Source of the DNA: Beroe ovata
Taxonomy: Eukaryota; Ctenophora; Nuda; Beroida; Beroidae
Assembly: GCA_946803715.1 (NCBI GenBank)
Contig: CAMPET010000215.1
Span: forward strand, 34,053-59,668
Direction: 5' to 3'
DNA length: 25,616 nucleotides
Under the pieces are notes generated by a model. That model did no database searches, was not told the DNA's origin, and saw only the letters and a list, made by a program, of their open reading frames with translations. The position numbers and the translations under genes are program-made. How positions within the stretch are numbered: position 1 is the stretch's first letter; every line of letters begins with the position of its first letter. Positions 1-14,400 of the stretch are shown piece after piece.

Positions 1-7
1 TCCAGTA

Positions 8-93
8 TGTGTGTGTGTGTGTGTGTGGGTGTGTGTGTCTGTGTGGGTGTGTGTGATGGTGTGTGTGTGTGATGGTGTGTGTGTGTGATGGTG
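8..93. repeat. (TG)n microsatellite with GA/GG interruptions
   Basis: Interrupted TG dinucleotide run with repeated GATGG breaks, immediately downstream of the PCED1 exon 7 donor and so inside its intron 7. Confidence 0.9.
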
Positions 94-102
94 GCTACTC
101 AC

Positions 103-285
103 ACTAGGATGTGGCCTGCATGGTGCGGCTTGTGGTGGCGGAGTAGGGGGTGGCTTGATGTAGAGGAGAGGCGAGTAGATAACAGTCGGTATTTGCTGCT
201 TTACCCCCATGTGTAATTCCACCCTACTCAAAATAAGCTGACTAAACATCCTGTTAGCAGCTCCATTCCAGTGAACTCCATCTCT
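103..285 (-). CDS. PCED1: PCED1 exon 7 with the DGVHW catalytic block
   Basis: Exon of 183 nt, phase 0 at both ends, between ATTTCAG (ending at 286) and GTGAGT (102-97). It opens RDGVHWNGAANRMFSQLIL, which continues the exon 6 end (AIQYRE) with no gap in the family pattern. This is the conserved D-x-x-H block of the esterase triad. It then runs into a proline-rich stretch (PPPTPPPQ). It is about 10.9 kb from exon 6. The phase match and the family motif make the link strong, although no transcript is available here. Confidence 0.78.
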
Positions 286-3200
286 CTGAAATAATGTGTG
301 ATCAGTGGTTACTGGTTGTAGGATTCAGTCATGTTTGTGTGATCGAGTGCGTGACAGTCAAAGGTAATGAAAATCTACAGCCCAGACGAAAAAAACGCGC
401 GTGCACCAAATGCTAAGAAAGGATCCTGAGTAAAGTGGGACATATTCTGCGCGCTACGCAAACGATAATTCCATACAAACTGTGAATTAGTGATATCTCT
501 GATTTGATATCCTTTGATTCAATTAATTATAGGCGAGTGTAACGTAAAACCGCTTAAAACCAATTATAAGGATCGCGATCAAGGAGTATCAGTATTTTAG
601 ATCATGTTTGAGTTTCCGTGACCTTATGACCATGTCAATAGTATAATGAGTGATTATTGACTAATGGAGGTACCGATTATATGTCGAGAATTATCACACA
701 AGGCTTCCACCAAGCTTGACAGATTTGACTTATTGTGATAGATGAGTTAGTTAATTGTATTATCATCCGGGATAATTCAGGTGAAATATACCTTACAATG
801 AGAGACTTTCGCTTTGGCGCATCATACATACCAGCAGCCTCCATCACGGAGCTAATTTTGTCATAACATGAAGCTTCGCTTCTTTCATAATTTTTCATTC
901 ATACTTCGTCTTTTTTGGGTTCTCGTTGCAACATTGGTTTGAGAAAACTCGACAGTTTGAAATTTCAGACATTACTCTTTGCTCCTTCACAAAAAGGTAC
1001 ACGAGTTATTATTACGGGATCATTTTGTTATCGTTTGACTAAATAAAGATGAGTGTTAATTGAAACCCATCAATCCATCCGTAATCCAATGATACAGATT
1101 GAGGTCGAGAGTTATCAATAGTTTGCAAAATGACAAGGATTGTTGATTTTCACAGTGCATCTTAGGATGATATTATGCAGGCAGAGTAGCATAATAATAC
1201 ACCATCATGTCCCATAGACAGAATGACTAATCAATCAGCCATTCATAGCTCCGATTAGCCATGCTAATCAATGCACTTCAAATTGTGAATATCCGCACGG
1301 CGACTATGATAGAATAATTGATTTGGCTCATCGAACAATGGGGCAACCTGCTGCTGTAGAGTATGGCTATTACCAGCTATTATGAGATGACCCTGCTCCA
1401 GACTTGAAGCCCCCGAGACCCAGTATTGTCCATTTGGCAAGTAACCATATTATGAGACAGCTGTCATGGTGATAAGCCCCTATTCGCGGAGAATTGGCAA
1501 CGGCGCGCATACTGCAACTTGCCGTGCAAAACTATACTTAGTTTTCTTTGGCTGCGAACGAGTAAAACCGATCTATTGTTTTACAACAGCCGTTTCTACT
1601 ATCCCGTGCAGTATTAACCTGGTTCCCATGACAATCGCACCAATCTAGATAATAAGATATACATTAGGTATTTCTTGATCGTTGAATAACTGGCCGATAG
1701 ATAACTTTTGTTCTCCCGCTATTATAGCCAGTGGGATAACAGATCATTAAATCCTGAATTCGCTCCCATTCACATCAATTGTTTTCCCTCTCGATTCATT
1801 CCCTCATGTACATGTCTGTGCAGTTGTCTTGAATCGAGTACGTCGACCGTTAACGAGGCATACCTATCTCCAGTCTTCACTGAAATAGTCTTCACTGAAC
1901 TAGTATTGATCCATTACGGTGTACTGATATGAATTCAGGGGTGCATAAGTTTGGTAAGTCTGGCTCAGGCAGCTCCTTGGTAGCTCAATAGTGTCTCGAA
2001 TTTCCCAACTTTGCGCTGATATTACACCCAACCAGCGTCCAGCACTTCCCGTTATATAGATCAATCGATGTTACAAGGCTTTGTAACCGTTCTATGATAG
2101 ATATCACATCCCTCATTACGTGCTATAAATACCAAGAATCTGGTATCCTGTTGGTGGACATGGTTTGTAATGGGGTAATATACCTGGTCTCCGGAATATA
2201 ATCACTCACTATTTCTTGCCCCAGTTTTACCCCCAACCCCCATCGATTTTGACTGTTTCATTTGTCATCGTATCAGATACTATATAATGAGTGAAATAGT
2301 GATAAAATCTTGGTGATGTGACGGCTCATTTTCATGGTTTAATGACTGATCAATTTATGATTCGATTTTTTGATGGAATGGATCTTGGCTCCAATTCATT
2401 CTAGAAGTTAGCTTAGAGTAGGTAAGGCAAATAAAAAACTAGGGGTTCGCGTGTTACTAAGTAACGAATTTCCCACGGTTCTCATTACTAAGGTTTGTGA
2501 AAGCTGGTCTCTTGTTAACTTTGATCAACGCTTCGTTTTGTTGCTACAGTAAAATGTTTGTTACAACACTACTCGTCCTATATCATAACTGTCATTGTTC
2601 CTGCACTTAACGGGTTTCGAAACTGAAAGAATTCTATCTTTGAGTAGGAACTTCTAAATTCCGAACAGTTGTCACTCCCCTCCCGGCATGAATAGTGAAT
2701 ACCTATAACACACCCCTTACATTTTTCTGTGAAAGATGTTACGACACTCTAAACACTCGTAAATAAGATGATGTTCATTAATAGTAGATTTAGTAAATTA
2801 TTCGAAGCGGTACGGCGTCACAGTTTTTCATAATTTACATCATTACTATTAGTCACTACGAATATTCTGACATTGCAAACATAATATCTTGACATTGAGC
2901 GGCCCACCTTTTCTCGCTGTATTAGTCACTCGCATTAGTCCTCGATTTCTTGATATAGTAAGGCTTCTTTGAGGTCTTTGCCTGCTCTTACCTAGTGAGT
3001 AATAGCCACTAAGCATAACCCAGTGGGTAAAAGCAGTCAGCGAGCATAGCCTTGCTCCCCATTGTTAATACTACACAAAGGGACGATGGGGCGGGGCTAC
3101 TCTTCAGGGATCACTATCTGACTCCCAGTGCATTATCATAATTGATTCGTGGAGTAGGTTTAACATATCTGGTGAGGGGTTAAGTCCTCCAGTTTGATTT

Positions 3201-6200
3201 TCATTCTCCCTTTCAATCAAATCTTCACATTTCATAGGTACCTATAACTGATACCTCGCACAAGAACGGTTAGCATAAAATAGGTATATGGCAATTGGTT
3301 CTCGATCCGTTTGCCTCTCGCCCACAGGATTATACGCAAAATACATAGTTAGATAGATCACAAACACGAGTATCTGAATATGACAGTGAATTTCAACACT
3401 TAAATAACACATGGACTAATAACGAGCAAAAATTCGTCGATAATCATAGCTCAAAACATGCCTTAATAGTTGAAGTTCTCAAAGGTAAATCTCGTTGTTA
3501 TTCAGTTCAGACAATGTCAGTGCACAAAGAGAGGTTTGTAGGTTTGTAGCATCTGGCTCAAACTATCAGGTCAAAGTAACGAGCCCATAAATTTCATGTC
3601 TTTATCTGCATGTCTTTATCTGCAAGTCTTTAACTGCAAGTCTTTAACTGTATGTCTTTAATTGCATGTCTTTGCAAGAAAGGGTCACCTATCAAGTATC
3701 AGATAGGAACATTGAAAAAACACGAAGACACCAGTGAAAAGTGAAACCAGTTAAAACAGCTGCTATTTCCGTATTGAGGTTGTATCACCTTGCTATAGGT
3801 ACAGCTATACATAGCACCAACTACTCTACTAGGATACTTGGAGAGGCAGGCATTATGACGTGTATCAAGCCTGCAACAGGCAAATACCTACCTAATCTCC
3901 CACATTTCTGACCTGTTTGTGGGTCTCATCATTTGGAAATCCCTGTACTTGCATTGAGATCATTTCTCCCTCTTCTGCACTTCCTTTCTTCGGACGGGAG
4001 CAAATGAACAGTCGATTCATAAGCTCACCCATCCAATTTGAGTTGAATACGGGATTTAGGACACTATTCATAGGTATTATACAGATAGCAGTCGCCAAAA
4101 ACCAACCATCCGGGACATATTTCTTAGTGTAGTTGAAATAAATCATCCCTCCGACTATAGTGAGCCAGGAGATCAACTTGGTGCCTATGATCATGGTCAC
4201 TTTAAGCTTGAGATCACTTTCCCTGCTTTCATTCCGTCTGTTATCAATTCTTATCCTGCTCCGTTGTATGAAAACCCTCAAGATGATCATATAAAATACT
4301 GCAATACTCAGCACCAATACAGTAACAATTCCTATATAGATTTTTTTGTAAGTTTGAAGTGCTTCTTTGTAACCATAAAGATCTTGTACACAGACAGGGG
4401 ACCAACTGTAAAATGAGATTTCTGTAAAGTCAAATAGGTCTGGTTTATTAGTGACCTTCCTCAATTCCTCAATCTTGGCATACAGTCCAAAAGTGGAGTT
4501 ACTTCCGTGAAAATATTGTTCAAATAGCCTGTCAATATGGGAAATATCATTGAAATCCTTGTCGATGAAAGGATTTGATCGAGGTAGCATGAATTTGAGT
4601 CTGAACACACTTTGGATACCTTCCACTGGTAGGACTGGAAGTATAGCATGCCCTAAGTTTATAACTAATAAGAGAGTTGAAACAAGATTCACAGCTTTAA
4701 CGGGAATACCATGGCTGTAAGTAAAAACTAGTTTATAGGCCCGTAATATGGTCATGAAAAGCACTGTGAGGAGGGATCCATGGGAGGAGAAGTTGAAAAC
4801 AACACCTAGAATCTTGCATGACCAGCCTGATCTCCACTGCAAGTCATAGATGCAATAACGCCCATGAAACCAAAAGTTTGCCACGATGAGAGCTGCAAGA
4901 TAGAGCCCTAGGAGAATGTCATAGAAACACGTTTGCAACTTCAATACTCGGTCCACTCTTATATGCCTTGATAGAGTACCCTGGGAAGCTTTCAGTGTTT
5001 CGAAGATGACGGAAGAGTTCATCACGAGGTTTACAATGCAGACCACCAGAAGTAAAACAAAGGCAATGTGACTTTTAATGATATATTCGTCTGAAGACAA
5101 TAATCCAGTTGTACAATTACTACATTCGTCCATCCCGTTGTCACAGTCTTTATAGTTGTTGCATAGTGCACTGTAAGGCACCCATGAAGCATCATATACA
5201 AAACTTCCGTCCGTTTCATTGATGTTTAACTTCTCGTCTGGGATGCAGTAAAATCTGTCTAAGCAGTGGACCTCATCAGATCTGTCCAGGCAGTCATACC
5301 GTCCATCACAAACCAGTTCTGGATTGATATGTGCGGTAAACCCTCCCTCCACATGACACATGAACGAAAATAAATACTCATTCACACCCATCACGAAGTA
5401 ATCGCAAAGCTTCATATTGATCAAGCCTTCACATTGATCTTCACAAATTTTTGTCATTTCTAATGTAGAAATTTGTATTAATGCTGAATATCTAAACAAA
5501 TTTCTGATACACTTTCTTGATTTCTTCAATGCTTTAATCGAAATAGAGTTTGCCATTGCCACATCTGTACAGTTCAACTGATCATCACATTTAACATAGT
5601 AATCAATGAATTGAAAACGGGTTCTTTGCTCGGAACAAAATAAAGTCTTTGAAAGTGTAAAATTTACTTCCATTTTTTTCTCCTCGTTAACCATATTTTT
5701 AACCTGGCATTTTCTTTCCAATAAGTTGTCGCACATCAGTTCATCTGATTTGTCTAGACAGTCATACCAGCCATCGCACACTGCCAGCAAATCTAAGCAT
5801 CCTATTCCATCACTGCAATAGAAAAGGCCACCGTCAGAACCACCTGTATTGGGACAGTCACACTCATCAGTAAGACATTCCGAAAAACCGTTACAAAGAA
5901 ACATTCTGGGAATCACACAGCTCCACTGGTCCAAAAGACATGACTCTCTCATTTCTGCATCGACGCCATAACAAGTCACGAAACTTGGACGAAACGGACA
6001 GATAAAATTTCCGGTCTCAATTTGAGATGTTACATTAGGAATTTGCGAATGACCATATCTTTCAAATTTCGGAAGGCTTGTACACTTAAAGCTGTCCCCA
6101 GTGTCATCAGGGATAGCTTTATATTTCATCAAGTTCGAAGTTTTCATTTGGTGGAATAATGATATCATCACGTATAGACAAAATAATTGGTCCATCGCAA

Positions 6201-8437
6201 CGTGGTTGTTTATGGTTGTTGGTTATGATATGTCATATGTATAACTCCAATCTGACTGCTAGTCAGTGACTATCGACTTGAAATGGAAAGCATTATATAA
6301 ACATTCGAATCTGAGCGGAGGTGTATGGGGGGGGGTTAAATACTATATATACCCTCAAGCAAAACAAAGGATCGCTTACATAAATGAATTACACAATAGA
6401 TGATACTGAAAATGCTTCATGTAGGTAGGGAAGTACAAAGGGTATCGTTAAATGCTCCCTTAAATTAGTCAATAGAAGCATTAATTTTAATTCTTTTCTC
6501 ACAGAAAGGTCTCTCTCCACAACGACAAACCAATTCTTTACAATATCTCTACTACAGTAGATTTGATATTCGCAAATAATTAATATCGATCACAAATATA
6601 GCGGTGAGAAACACATCTCTCATTCGTAACTTATCAATAAATGAGCTTATTATGGCACAATTTGACTGTGACCATTTATCTCCTCAGCTTCGTAAGAGAT
6701 ATAAAGGGTAAATTGATAGAGAAGAAATAATCTGCAACCAAATTTACAGATTGGATGTACGTGGCTTAATAATTAATAATTATTAATAGCCAGGTGGCTT
6801 TGCAAAGAACTGGTCCAGTGTGGCACTCTAGCCACCTGATAGTTTAATGAGCAATAAACAGGAAATGTTACATTAATTGACATGTTTTCTTTCAATGGTC
6901 ACTGTTTGGATTCTTTCTATTCGAGTTCCTATTATAGTACCTATAGGTACAGTAGCAGGAACGTAGTAAATAAGTCTAATTGGCAAATGGCAATTTACTC
7001 AATTTAGATCAAGATAATAACAGCTGTTATAATGGGCATTGATCAAATTCTAAGAATATAGGTACTTGTGATAATTAAGGCGTGACCTTTTGACCTCTCT
7101 TACTACTACATCACTATTCACTAGGTACGCACGCCGTGATGCACTCAAAAATTAAAGAGAATTCCACCTGTAATAAGGTAATAGATTCTAAATGACAGTC
7201 ATTATCAAACTATTAAATTGGTATATGTTTTTTTATCTTAGCCTGTTTTATTTCATGATAAACAATGGACAAAAACACATCATATAATGCGTACACACAC
7301 CTGATACCTAACTGCGGCCGAAGAAGTTAGCCGTTTATCTACCATAGGTATATAGTTATTAGTTATACAGGTTTTGCATGACCGCTTCATGATTCACTGT
7401 GTACAAAAAACACATCCTAGGCCTTCCTACTAGCTAAACCCTCCCGTACAAGATTTCTCCCAAACTTTCGTATTATCTAAATAAGTAAACAGTTAATTCC
7501 ACTTCATTGTTCCGGTTACTGTCGACGTTTACATGAATTACAAGGAAACTCTGTCCTGGTCCATGTAAATTTGTCTCCAGCCGACATTCATGATAAACAA
7601 CAACAGCAGTTGTTGTTTATCTCGAACACTCCGAACAGTAAGACAGCAGGTAGCATTCAAGAGTATATCTGGTGGCTTCACCAGCTGCTCACTTTTTTCT
7701 AGATTTTCGTTGATTTGTATCACATTATGGTAACATTTGCTCTTTACGACTATTTAAAACACGGTAATATGTTATTTCTAGGACTTCAAAAGCCTGTTGG
7801 CTAGATACGGAAAGCTGTTCAGTATGCTGTACTATAATTAAATAATTAACTTAATATAACAGAGGTATTTTTATCTTTCTTTGTGGAACAAGGAGTTCAT
7901 TAGTTCATTGTTTCGAGGTCGGTTACTACTGTTGAATTGGAACAACTACTCCGTGTTATATTATAATTTGCTTCTTATTAAACTTCTCAAAGAGCATAAT
8001 GAATTCTGAACCCCATGATTTGAAGTGCCCTTACCTAGGCATTATGATATGTTTTTTGTTTGTCCTCTGAAGTTTTTATACCTACCGACTTTCATCTACA
8101 TTAGCTTGATGCCAATGGATCATAACGACCCATAAAATGCTTAACTCCGACCATGACTGAAGGTTGCAGCTCATTTTCTATCATTGACAATCGCTTCTGA
8201 ACTCACAAAAGTTGCCGTTTGTGGGGTTCTAAGGATAATTGGAAAAGTCTGACACTCAGGTGCCGATGGGCTAGGTAGGTATACACTCAGGAGGGGCGAA
8301 AATGAGCTTTTCACAAGCCAGGGAGGTGCTCATGAGATGGCAGCGTGTGTGGCACGCAACATGTGTATTGTGCAGCGTGTGTGAAAATTGAGCTTGTTGT
8401 GATCTCCATTACTCGATAGAGATTGAAAACGTACGTG

Positions 8438-8472
<35 letters not shown>

Positions 8473-11400
8473 CAACGTGAGCTAACAACACGTTGTATTA
8501 TCGGTAACTGATCGCATTGTCTTAGTCTCATTTAGTGGGTCCTGGCTCTTTGTCTGTAGAACAATGCTTTGCTGTAGCACAGTAATTCACGTCCAAATGA
8601 AGGCAATTAAATATCACTTATTTCTGCTGTTGGGTAATGTTTATCGAGAAATGGAACAATACGCCATAAGATAGATCATACCATATCGCGGACACTCGTT
8701 ATGCCAGCTGAATAATGACATATATTAATTGCAACCATATCATGACATGGTCATGGCACCGATTATGCTTGATATAGGTAGGTAATGATGGTAACACGCT
8801 TGTTTCGAATAATAGAATAATATTCAGCGTAAATGCAGTTTCAACGCAGTGATTTGTGGATCACCTGCTCTCTGGCTTGCTGATTAATATTTCGATTGTA
8901 AATAAGCTGTAATCGGTTGCTCTTGTGATGATTCTGATAGCCTTACAGCAAGTCAATCAGATTATGTATCAAGTGAATGAGCGAGCGCTAATCTTTCCTT
9001 ATTCGTGAAATTGATACCTAGGGGCTAGGAATTGCCTTCGTTCGATTTCCTTCGTCCGCTCTATCATAAATACCTACTTAATGAGTTAATGGATAAATCA
9101 CTTCAATGGACTATCCGGGATAATGGCAATTACAGTATTGTTGTGTCAAATGATACTTTTCCTCTGAATTCTCTGCTTATCAAGAAGAAGGCTCAGATAT
9201 GATGAGAATTGCTGAAGACGAATGTTTCAACAACACTACAAGATGCACTTTTGATGTAGTCAATGTGAGTAGAAGTCAGGGTAGAAGCAATTGATGTTAA
9301 TGCAATGAATGCGGCAACGCACGATCACTTCAATTCATGTTGAAACAACCTGTGACTCTTCACTCGTTCTGCTCCAATCATTAAGTAGTAAGTACTGCAG
9401 TGAGCAAAGATCAATCCAGCTCTGTGAACCTGTCACCACCACCCCTGCAGGGCTCCTGCTTGGCGACCATGGGTATACTCGGGTTTATCATGAGCAGCAC
9501 CCTGATCTACTTCCTCGCACTGGACATCATTAAGATACCAGGGAGCAAGGTGGGTCTATGATAGAAACACTGGTAATTCCATTGTACTCTCACGCACATT
9601 CCCCCCCTGTTTTCCTGTTGTACTACTATCTTACTATGATAGCCTATGCCCAACAATGTGAGAATCACGTAGAATCAACTATCAATTATTATAGAGGGAA
9701 TGAATAGTGAATATTATACTAGATTGATAGAAATTTGTATCATCTGTAGGTAAGAAAGTAAATTCATTCCTCTCAGAAAATATTCATGATCAACGTATCG
9801 CTGAACGACGCATTGCTGGGATTTGTTGGTACACTCCGAGGTCTCGGCATAATCTTCCCAGAGGCTGTCGGCGCCCATCAAGATGGCACCTTCAACCCAT
9901 TTTGCACAGCATTCCTCATCATTGCAACATTTGTTTGGTGAGCAATGTACACTGTACAGGATTGGAAACCCAGCAAATCTCTGCGAACATAATGCACTCA
10001 TAACACATTTTGTGTGATTCTTACACGTTCTTACAAACAATGTTGATTCCGATGTACTTCTTGATACTGAATTTTAATAACCCTATCTCGGTTCCCTAAT
10101 CAAGCATGTATGATGTAAACTTACTTTATAGTTCAGTAGTTACGGTATCATCCTCTGTTTTCAGGCGCTCAATCATCCTGACCCTCCTGCCTCTGACTAT
10201 TGACCGGTTCATTGCCGTGATATTCTCCACGAAGTACAAGTTCTGGATCACGCACAGAGTTAGACTGGTCATGGTCATACTCTCCTGGACACCAGCAATA
10301 CTGACACATCTTATCTATGACGTCATCAATGTCACAACGTCAACACAGGTACGATTTAGAGTACTGAGGGCATATCTTTCCGTTATCTTCCAAATGAGAA
10401 TATCGGGTATCGGAGAAACCTCGAACTCTATTTCGTATTTACTCGACTAACATCTGTTTGCTTACACAGGTGGAATACCTATCGTCTTACAACCGATGTC
10501 ATTACATCAGAGACCGCCCCTTCCTGCCCATTTTCACCCTCCTGGTGCCCCTTATCATCGTTATCATGCTTTACAGCATTATGCTACTCTTCATCATCCG
10601 CAACAAAATCCCCATGGGACGTCTCCTAGTAACGACCACAGCTGTCATAGCAACGGGCGTAGCCACCGTTATTCCAGAGGTTCTGATGTTCACGTTCGAT
10701 CTTTCGTGGTCGTACAAAGCGGCGCAGTTGCTGACAATCACACTATTTCATGCTAACTGCATCTACAATCCTATCATATATTTCATAGCGAATCCTAGAG
10801 TTAGTCCACAGTTGAAGGAGCAAGCAAGTTTGAAGAGCTCTCAGATGAGGAGAGCTTTCAAGAATGCCAGCTTCCACTCGACCTCTATTAACTGAGAAGA
10901 ATCTCACGTCGTAGAAGCAGGATATTAGAAAGTCCGTTAGAATAAGTTTATTTGGAATTGGTTTGCTTATGAGTAAAAGACATTTTGCTATTCTTGTTTT
11001 ATTGATTAGTTGATTGATATTTTAACTCAGCGCGCGTGTGCACCGTTTGATTGTTTGTTTTGGAGAAATTGAAGAGCCTGAATTGTTTAATGTTTATCTT
11101 ATCCTAATTATGATATACACTACTCACTAATCACTGCTCACCTCTCTGTACTGGATAGCTTTCTGCATGACGGTTCCCAAGTCTATCATATTGAATGCGT
11201 ATCTGGGAAGCATCTGTCCCAGCCAAATGTTGGCAGAGTTGAGCTCATCAATCTGAGCAGTGAAATTGTACGCATTCGGGTCGTCACTCACTTCAGTGAA
11301 GTCCTCTGAAACAACAGCTTGTGTAATCATCATAGAAGGTAGGATCACTAATCGAACTCATTCTTCAAAAATTTAAATCAAGAAAACACATCAACCCCCA

Positions 11401-14400
11401 TTATCCTCAACCTCCCCTCTTCCTTTCCTTCCCCCACTCTTCACACCTCACTTCCAATCTTCCTTCCCTTCCCCCACTCTTCACACCTCACATCCCCTCT
11501 TCCTTCACCAACCCCACTCTTCACACCTCACTTCCCCCTTATTCCCCTCACCAATGATGGGCACATCACATTCGCAGGGTGGAGTTGTTGTCCAAATAAG
11601 AAGAGGCTGGTTAGATGTACCGTCCAATCCGGGGACCCTTATCTCGGATAACCGCTTAGCCAGTTTCAAAACGTTCTCCTTGAATTGTTCCATCGCAGTT
11701 CTCTTCTCATACCTGATAACTCAGTTTTAGTATGTTCTCATTTTGTAACTTAATTCTCACTGCTCAGTGGGCCATATCTATTACTACTATGAATAACACT
11801 ACTAATAATTACTACTTATAATTTCTACTAAAAATAATAGGGGAATGAACCCGAAGTCGTACTAGGGCAGAGTGGGAGCCCTACCCTAGCTGCAAGCGAC
11901 CGTACCGGCGCACATGTGTTAGTACGTCACCTGTGTAGGTCCCACAGGCATGAGTTCACCACTATTATGTCTGGTGGATCCAAGATAAAGTTGTCTATTA
12001 TAGATTCCATGTGTTCGTTGTATGCTCTGCAGATGTAGTGATACCTGGAAGACGATCATTATTACTGTTACGCCGAGATTTTTTATCCGAATACCACATA
12101 AAAACATGACAGACGTGACACACAAACAGACGAACCAACATTAATCTGCTATGAATCTCTCTATTCCACTGGTAACGAATTTCCATTAAAATACGCTCAA
12201 GAAAGTTGCAACATTCCCATTTCCCTTGCCATGNAGTAGTAAGATAATTTCTACTAAAAATAATAGGGGAATGGACCCGTAGCCGTACTAGGGCAGAGTG
12301 GGAGCCCTACCCTTGCTGGACGCGACCGTACTGCGGTAGATGTGTTAGTACGTCACCTGTGTAGGTCCCACAGGCATGAGTTCACCACTATTATATCTGG
12401 TGGATCCAAGATAAAGTTGTCTATGATAGATTCCATGTGTTCGTTGTATGCTCTGCAGATGTAGTGATACCTGGAATACGATCATTATTACTGTTACGCC
12501 GAGAAAACTTAAGATTTGTTATCCGAATACCACGTAAACACACAAGAAACGTGACAGACAAATTGATGAAACCAGCATTAATCTGCTATGAATCTCTCTA
12601 TTCCACTGGTAACGAATTTTCATTAAAATACGCGCAAGAAAGTTGCAACATTCCCATTTCCCTTGCCATGACACCATTCATAGTTGTAATTCCGCAAAGT
12701 GGTGCAAAGTATAATCGTAAGATCCAGGCAGCCCGCTAAATCCTGATTCTTCCTAAAGATCTGAATTTTGAATCTTGTGAAGCTTGAAAGTATCACCACT
12801 TATTACCAATGATCACACCTCCATACCTCCAATTAGACCATTTAATACCTCCAATTACACCATTTAATACCTATGTAGATCGGAAATCCGCTCCTCTCCC
12901 CACTCACACAACCACACACCCAATAACGGTATACGATTACAGGTGCTGTACAGGTGTAGATACAGTGGTATCAATATCAGTGATGCCCCAGTCTGGTGCT
13001 CCTTCATAAACCTCACTTTAGCATCACTGACAGCCAGCAAAATCGTTATTGACTGGCTTTTTTGTCAACTTTCTCATTGAAGCGGTGGTAGGAATCATGG
13101 CAAAAACATTTTTAAAATGCGTAGCTGTGCTTATCTTCGCTTGGGTACAGCTGATTTTGATTCCTATCAGAGTCATCCCACTTCTGCTAAAACCTTGGAG
13201 ATCGTTCATCATTCCACATCTCAGGTATGACCCAGAGTAATTGAGGGAACTGTCTTCTCATGACTTTTCAATGCGACTCTTGAATATTACCCTGTGATCA
13301 TACAGGATACCTGCATCTGATACAACTGAAACATAACTTGTTCCAGGATCACGTTGATGCAAGACACTGCTATGTTCTGCGAATGCATCGGCCTGTGCAA
13401 GTTCTACAAGTTCATCAGGTTCCTGTACAAGGTTGCCCAGGCAACGAAAGTACTAGGGGATAGCGAGGATGAAAAACAAAGTCACGTGGAGCAAAATTGG
13501 ATTGATTTTGGCGGGAATGTCCAAGGTTTGCTGTACACTCCACCTGAAGATGCTACAGCTACACACGCGAATAGAGTCAATGGTTGGGATGGAATCAATT
13601 GCTCGATCACAAACTGGGGTGCAACTCGGAGCAGTCAACATTTCGACAGCAATGACACAAATATGAATCAAAATGCCAATTCTGATGCAACAGATGACTT
13701 GAGTGACATGTCCACAACACAGAAACGCAAGGATAATCCAGTTTACATCATCCTACATGGAGGTGGCTTCATCTATGGGTGTCCCACTCTCATCTCGGGA
13801 TTTAGTCAGGGTCTCAGCAATGAGATGGGTCATGACGTCATAGCACTGAAGTACCCACTAGCTCCGGAACACATTTATCCCACCCAGGTTGATTTTGTGA
13901 TAAGGGCACTCCGCCAGATCAGAGGTGGAATGGTGGGAAAAGTGAAGTATTCCTCCGTCCATGTGGTGGGTGTGAGTGCCGGGGCTAATCTTGCTCTAGC
14001 AAGCTCTTTGAAGATGAAGGATCTTGGTGAGGATCACTTGCCTGATTCTCTGACACTCATCGGGGGACCTTATTCAACGGATGACACTTCACAGTCATAC
14101 GTAGAGTACGAGTATGGGCCCAAGCTGACAAAATCTATGTTGGAGCAGTATTGGTCGCTCTATAAGAGAGGAGACATGAGTCAACAACAAGAAGATTCTC
14201 AGAAAGATGGCGAAGAGATGACATATGTGTCCCCACTTGAGGCATCATCGTTTGAAGGATTGCCTAAGACCCTCATAAACGTCGCGGAGTATGACATTTT
14301 GAGGAGTGATTCAGTTGCACTGTACAGAATGATGAAAAATGAACGCTGCGATGTATCGATACATATTTTTCCTGGTGCTCACATTCACCTGGCTGGAGCA

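Larger units (their letters stand above)
6302..9198. other. PCED1 intron 6, middle part; no gene supported
   Basis: AT-rich noncoding stretch between the two receptor genes, which are divergently transcribed. It contains a 30-bp palindrome (7592-7621), a GT microsatellite (8438-8472) and a small inverted repeat (CAGGTGGCT / AGCCACCTG, about 6791-6838). No coding exon or RNA gene was recognised. Confidence 0.5.

Noticed and set aside
677-898. 73-codon minus-strand open frame
   Set aside because: No motif, no convincing splice context, and a length expected by chance in this intron.
1466-1932. Two plus-strand open frames of 60 and 74 codons
   Set aside because: No domain, no hydrophobic or repeat pattern, and no matching splice phases.
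6791-6838. 9-bp inverted repeat CAGGTGGCT / AGCCACCTG around a 31-bp loop
   Set aside because: Short, no target duplication, and no second copy in the window.
8089-8165. Minus-strand frame with IHWHQAN resembling the HW part of the PCED1 catalytic block
   Set aside because: It lacks the preceding DG, its similarity is minimal, and it is superseded by the clear DGVHW exon at 103-285.
11027-11077. Possible PCED1 terminal exon (minus strand) with an in-phase AG acceptor, a TGA and a nearby AATAAA
   Set aside because: It lacks the DGxHW block, and its acceptor has no pyrimidine tract. The exon at 103-285 fits the family exactly and in phase. It might still be an alternative end.
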